Assembly (NCBI GenBank): GCA_010015805.1
Contig: ML978124.1
Location: forward strand, 620,001 to 684,000
Origin: Rhizodiscina lignyota
Taxonomy: Eukaryota; Ascomycota; Dothideomycetes; Aulographales; Rhizodiscinaceae
Direction of reading: 5' to 3'
DNA: 64,000 nt
Part shown: positions 59,148 to 64,000 of the stretch, one piece after another
Position numbering within the stretch: position 1 is the stretch's first letter
Layout: each line of letters begins with the position of its first letter
Position numbers and translations under genes: made by a program
The notes under the pieces: generated by a model
Seen by the model: only the letters and a program-made list of their open reading frames with translations
The model's database searches: none
What the model was told of the DNA's origin: nothing

Positions 59148-60980
59148 TCAAATGTAATTGCCTTGAGGCTTCACAGACTTTTCAATGTCTACATGAGTCT
59201 CCTCCGGCGCCTCCGAACCGGTAGGACTATCTCCGCTCAAGCTTGCATCGGCTTCTCGGAGATTTGTCGGGAACGGGAAAGCCAAGTACATAAGGTAGTA
59301 AGAAAGGCCTGAAAGTACTAAGCCGTCAAGCCACGACAGTGTGTAGAATGCCTGAATCCCGCGGCTCACAGAAATTTCTGGATTGATATTATGGATCAGA
59401 CCCGGGAGCAGCGGTGCCATGCCGATCAAGAGAGCCGCTAACGCACGAGGATTGACGCCACCTGTGAACCAGTACAATCCACCCGGGCGATACAGTTGGT
59501 AGACGTTAAGGCCACCACTACGGCGGCGCACAAGCCAGTAGTCGGACAACAAGATGCCAATAAGCGGACCAAGGAAGACCGTATATCCGTTAAGGAAAGC
59601 AAAGAAACGTTGTGCTTTTGCTTGTAGAAGCCATGGACAGATTGCCCAGCCGAGCACAGCACAAATGAGCTGACCCCGGCGGATGTTGATATATTTTGGA
59701 AACATACCAGTCAGATCGTTGGCGAACGGAATTGAGTTTCCTGCCACGTTTGTTGCGATATTGGCGAAGGCGAAGCAGAAGCCTGCGAAGAATTTACCTG
59801 CACGGTTGTCCCAGAGGGCGACGACGTCCAGTGGATTCCAAAGAACTTGCCCGTAGATGACTTGAGCGGATGCGGCCATAACTGTACCGAGCAGTTCAGT
59901 AAGAGTAATCATGACAGGTAGCATGGCCTGCATTTGCCATGCCCTTTTTCGGTCGTGCGCATATCGAGTGATGTCTGACATGTTGATGGCAAAGGTGGCA
60001 TTGCCGGATATCGAAGCCGTGATTGTGAGACAAAACGCGTAACCAACAGACCAACCACCCTGAATGTTGTTAGGGATTCTGAAAAGTGGGCCCCAGCCGT
60101 GCGCTGCAGTAAGGGCCCATGTAAAGAGCGCTACGCCGAAGAATGGCATGATTGCACACTTGATGATGAACATCCAACGTAGTGCAGGAATGCTCAAGAA
60201 CAGGAACGGGATGGAGATGAGCCAGAAGAGGAAGAATGACAAGAGCTCAGGCGCCGTAATGAATGCGCTCTCAGGAAGAGAGTTGATATGCCAGCTCTTA
60301 AAGCTAATGTCCGCATGTCAGAATCGGCGAATTTCCACACGAATGAACAGTACTCACCTTGGCCAGATCGCTTCGAGCATACATCTAACTGCATCGCCGC
60401 CCACTGAAGATTGAACCCCATACCAGATTACACATACAACCGCGCGGATCACTAACTATCCGTCAGCTACATCCAAGGCCCTCCAGGAATATCTTTGCAT
60501 ACCCATTGCTACGTATGCACCTTTCATACCAAAGCTCGATCGCGATATGACGGGGAAGTTCAAGCCGTATTTCGAGCCAAGGTAACCAGAGCTCATTGTT
60601 GGAAGCGTAACGAGCAGATTGCCGACGAGACATGCCACTATAGTGAGGCCGGGGTTCAGCCCAAGAGCAACCGCACTGCTGGGCGTTTCAAGCTGTGCTA
60701 CATTAAAGCCCTCTGCAATCCAGAAGCCACCAACATGATACCTATTAGAAGTGTCAGCTAGCGCCCTACCTCATATATGAACCACCTCTTCACAGAAAGA
60801 TCCTTTTCAAAATCAACTCATTGGAAATAGAGATTGGCCATACCATTCCCACTTCTTCCGCTCTGTTGGTACTGGATCCAAATCTTTGTTGCTGTACCTA
60901 GCTGCTTCTGGCTCGCTGGTAAAGGATCCTTTCTCCGGCTCGAGCTTAATCCGCTCGTGAAATGACCGGAGCGCATTCAT
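59148..60980 (-). CDS. NCS1-family nucleobase/allantoin permease
   Basis: Plasma-membrane proton symporter of the Fur-type NCS1 family (uracil, allantoin, uridine or related heterocycles). Exons 60980-60844, 60741-60503, 60451-60358 and 60294-59148 give 538 residues; introns are 102, 51 and 63 bases and phases match. Key features: KKWEWYHVGGFWIAEGFNVA opening helix 1, LGLNPGLTIVACLVGNLLV, SRSSFGMKGAYVAM, IWYGVQSSVGGDAVRCML, NMSDITRYAHDRKRAW, NSIPFANDLTGMFPKYINIR and LIGILLSDYWLVRRR. These are diagnostic of NCS1. About twelve membrane helices are expected. The start at 60980 is the first ATG. It is head to head with dihydropyrimidinase, which favours uracil/dihydrouracil, hydantoin or allantoin as cargo. 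Confidence 0.92.
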
Positions 60981-61527
60981 GTTGACGGAGAGTGTTTGAG
61001 GGGATGAACACAGGAGAAAGAACGAGCCCAAGGGCTCTATAACAAAGTAACGAGACGAGGTAATGAGGAAAGAGAGACTTTCGACCTGCCTTTAAAAAAT
61101 TCCTACAGAAACCCCAGCCCCGCGCAGCTTACCGGCTGATTTGTGTCTAGATAAGAAGTGATAGACATTTCCACCGCGTTAAATCCTGCGAACCTGTCTT
61201 CTGGGCCCTGCTTTGGATGCGGCTGCTGGGATGGTGTTGAAGATGTAGAGGAAAACGATGATGCTGCTAGAGATATCGGATGCTTGTTCCCGAGTAACAA
61301 TGGACTTTGTCATCGCCAGAGCGCCGAATAACGGCGTCTACCCCAGACGTAACGGAGAACAGCGCAGTAAGAACTAATAGATAACGAAAAGGCTTCCACT
61401 TACACATTCCTCGCATTCCAATTACTCTCAGTCGGCTCATAGGCGCGTGCACCGAGGATGCGTTTCTCAGCGTACACGGCAATAACGGCGACACGTCGAA
61501 TTGGAATTCTGCAACAATTTCGCAACT
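60981..61527. promoter_or_regulatory. Divergent promoter with three HGATAR sites
   Basis: The 547 bases between the permease and dihydropyrimidinase start codons contain AGATAA at 61149-61154, TGATAG at 61159-61164 (a pair ten bases apart) and AGATAA at 61379-61384. HGATAR is the recognition sequence of AreA/Nit2-type GATA activators, which usually prefer two or more close sites. Nitrogen-catabolite control of both genes is a reasonable inference. Confidence 0.6.
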
Positions 61528-63185
61528 ATGGTGACTGCAATGGATCTTGATACGATTGTGAAGAATGGCAGAATTGTAAGTCAATTATTGGGCAACGAAG
61601 AGAGCGTGATGCTGGGGTTGAGTGGATGTAATTGACTGAATGGAAGGTGACCGCGTCGGAGATTTTGCCCCCTGGCTTGCAGATCGGCATCAAGGACGGG
61701 AAAATCGTCAACATCGCAACGTCTCTTGCTCCAGCACCGCATACCAAAGTCATTGATGCAGAAGGTGCCTACATAACTCCCGGAGGTGTCGATACCCATG
61801 TCCACCTAGCTCAAGACAATTGTCCCACAGGCGACGATTGGGAGACTGGAACGCGCAGCGCCGTCGCTGGAGGCACCACAACGATTGTTGCTTTCTGCGG
61901 CCAGGAAAAAACTGATACCTCGTTGTTTCCTGTCTTAGAGGAGTATCATGGCAGGTCGAGGGGCCAAAGCTATGTCGACTACGGATTTCATTTTATCCTC
62001 ACGAATCCAACGAAAGAGATTCTCGATAATGAGCTGAAAATCATCGCCGAGAGGGAAGGGATCACGAGCGTCAAGCTTTACATGACGTACGAACGAATGC
62101 AGCTTACTGACCGAGAACTTCTGGATATCATGATGACTACACGAAGCCTCGGGATGACAACTATGGTACATTGCGAAAACAGTGGTCAGTGAATTTCCAA
62201 GCTCATGCTGGGGCTATCATGGCTGGCATAATTGATCATTATACTCACGTGGCATTCAGATATGATTGCTCTCATCACTGAACGCCTTGAGGCGCGTGGG
62301 CTGACAGATCCGTATTATCACGCTATTTCCCGTCCAATGATTGCAGAGAACGAGGCATCGTACCGTGCGATTGCTCTCGCAGAATTGGTCGATACTCCGA
62401 TCCTTATCGTACACATGTCGTCCGAAGTCGCGTTAGCGACTGTCCGAGAAGCGCAGACACGAATGCTCCCCATCCATGCTGAGACATGTCCGCAATATCT
62501 CTACCTCCTGAGTGAACGACTGAAAGGCGACAACTTTGAGGGCGCAAAGTGCGTCTGTTCTCCTCCGCTACGACACGAAAAGGCAGACCTCGACGCTCTA
62601 TGGCAGAGCGTCGCCAATGGAACAATAACAACCTTCTCATCTGATCACGCACCAAGTAAATTTTACGTAGAAGGCGGCAAGCGCCTCGGTCTGATCGACG
62701 GTATTCCTCGCTTCCGGGAAATCCCCAATGGCCTTCCGGGTGTTGAAACGCGTGTTCCTCTGCTATTTAGTTCGGCATATGGGCCAGATGCTCGTATCAG
62801 TCTCCCACGATTCGTCCAGATTACTGCTACGAACCCGGCGAAACTATATGGCCTTGGAGCGCTGAAAGGCTCTATCGCTCCTGGATTCGATGCGGATCTT
62901 GTCATTTGGTATCCTGATGATTACTTCATGGACGGCTTGGAAGTCAAACAGGACATGCTTCATCACAGTATAGACTACACCCCATATGAAGGGATGAAGC
63001 TCAAGAACTGGCCCCGGTACTCGCTTTTACGAGGTGAAGTAGTTTGGGACAGAGACAATGGCGGTGTAGTAGGCAAGATGGGGCAGGGAAACTTTGTCAA
63101 GAGAGCGAAAGGGGAGCTCGTTATGGGCAAGATGGGAAATCATGTTAAGGGCATGCTGTCGGAAGAACGACAGATGTGGGCATAG
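61528..63185 (+). CDS. Dihydropyrimidinase/D-hydantoinase
   Basis: Metal-dependent cyclic amidohydrolase that opens dihydrouracil, dihydrothymine or hydantoins, the second step of reductive pyrimidine catabolism. Exons 61528-61575, 61647-62184 and 62260-63185 give 503 residues with matching phases. All metal-site elements are intact: HVH (residues 67-69) after GGVDT, the carboxylated Lys in SVKLYMTYE with the substrate-binding Tyr, His in TMVHCEN and in LPIHAETCPQYL, and the Asp in SSDHAPS near residue 323. The LYMTY context separates it from allantoinase. Family tail NPAKLYGLGALKGSIAPGFD is present. The first exon encodes only 16 residues (MVTAMDLDTIVKNGRI), completing the first strand. Divergent from the NCS1 permease. 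Confidence 0.93.
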
Positions 63186-64000
63186 TTGGAAGTGTAATAA
63201 GTAGTGCCTCAAACGTGGATATTCCGATATATACAGCTTTAAGTTTGTTCGCACTGCTCCTCCGCCAGCAAGTCGAGCAGGATTGAACTGAAACGCCGCT
63301 CATCACCTTCAATCTGCGTAAAGGCCAGGTAGTAACGAAATAGCTGCGCCCGGTTAACTGAACGGCTGCAGCAAGAACAAGTTTTGTTCTTTAGTATGAG
63401 CGAGAGCTTCCTTAAAAGCTCCACTAGTATCGACCATATACACGGAAGCTGCTTGTCTTCCATAAAATGCGCTCCGGTGTATACTTAATCATCGACGATT
63501 ATTGATTGCTCATGTAAAGCGTGTATGTGATACCTTATAATAGCTACTGCTCGTCAAAGAGCCCCATCCTCATCGCCATTCACATCGGGTCCGACTCATC
63601 ATCCTTTTCCGCTTCGATGGCCGTCAGCTAGTGCTAGCAAATACCTCTGATATAAAGGGGGTTTGTCACTTAAGATACCTCATCGGGTAATGTGCATGTT
63701 GATGGAGAGGTGTTTAACATGCGGGAATATAGCGCCTCGTAGAGCCGACGCTGAAAGCTTGGGGGAGGAGAAAATACATACATAATGTGAAGTTAAAGAT
63801 GAGAAACAATTAAAGCTAGAAACCGAATTGAAAGAAAAAAGAGCCCTTAGATCAGAGCGTATAATGCACTTCATTCAGCGCTTGCTTGCACTAGCTAGTG
63901 GGCTGGGCGGACTTGTTTAGATAAATGGGATCTACCATTTCGACAACATGCAATTACAACTTCTCAGTAATTCTTCCCCTAAAAAAAATCATCTATGGTG
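63186..64000. other. A/T-richer 3' region, no supported gene
   Basis: After the dihydropyrimidinase stop there is a 74-codon minus-strand frame at 63239-63463 with an ATG start and helical composition (SILVELLRKLSLILKNK). It has no homology I recognise and could be a fragment or the last exon of a gene to the right. The rest shows nothing. Confidence 0.4.

Noticed and set aside
63239-63463. 74-codon minus-strand frame with ATG
   Set aside because: Helical and plausible, but no homology and no neighbouring exon; could be the end of a gene outside the window.
1-64000. tRNA genes, CRISPR arrays, LTR or other intact mobile elements
   Set aside because: Scanning by eye for T-loop GTTCGA contexts, regular short repeats, and reverse transcriptase or transposase motifs found none that hold up.

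Overview
This window looks like a chromosomal segment of a filamentous ascomycete (Pezizomycotina; a Dothideomycetes-like fungus is my best guess, but I cannot prove the class). Genes are split by short introns of about 48-150 bases with GTRNGT donors and frequent CTAAC/CTAAT branch sites. Gene spacing is compact, and the families present (CTDK-I gamma, NCS1 permease, Cu-only GPI superoxide dismutase, Ppn2-type polyphosphatase, P450s) are typical of such fungi. Splice models below were built by hand from frame continuity and junction signals. Exon ends are given wherever they could be checked for phase. I see no tRNA, rRNA, CRISPR array or intact transposon.

Left block (1-14.6 kb) is housekeeping. 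It holds most of the giant ribosome-assembly AAA ATPase Mdn1 (minus strand, running off the left edge), which shares a 222-base promoter with mitochondrial ribosomal protein bL12m. Next come CTD-kinase subunit Ctk3 and pyrroline-5-carboxylate reductase, also divergent. From 15 to 26.5 kb there is a lineage-specific secreted or membrane protein, a DUF3712/LEA-like protein, Sec61 beta, a short-chain dehydrogenase, a Ppn2-type vacuolar polyphosphatase, a 2.5-kb stretch without a gene, and a conserved low-complexity fungal protein.

The middle (26.5-48.3 kb) is accessory in character. It has long gene-poor gaps and a small 12-cysteine protein. Six consecutive minus-strand genes follow: a DUF1264 protein, P450, 7-TM protein, 4-TM protein, P450 and a GDS-motif acyl-esterase-like membrane protein. 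Next is a Cu-only superoxide dismutase, then diverged direct repeats whose differences are mostly transitions (RIP-like). The block ends with a convergent pair: a protein with two cysteine clusters (one CXC/CRC-like) and a charged orphan protein.

Right block (48.8-63.2 kb) returns to conserved cell-biology genes. Nse4 (SMC5/6 kleisin) diverges from Vps34 (PI 3-kinase), and Tim13 diverges from an ER-Golgi L-type lectin. They are followed by the outer-membrane t6A dehydratase Tcd1/2 and then a divergent pair of an NCS1 nucleobase/allantoin permease and a dihydropyrimidinase. The last pair shares a 547-base promoter with three GATA-factor sites, which suggests a nitrogen-regulated uptake-plus-ring-opening module for pyrimidines or hydantoin-like nitrogen sources.

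The strongest candidates for something not yet described are the GATA-controlled pyrimidine module, the repeat-flanked CXC/charged-protein pair, the P450/membrane-protein neighbourhood, and several splice oddities: a start codon alone in its exon, a 12-base first exon, a tandem acceptor and a frame-preserving intron.
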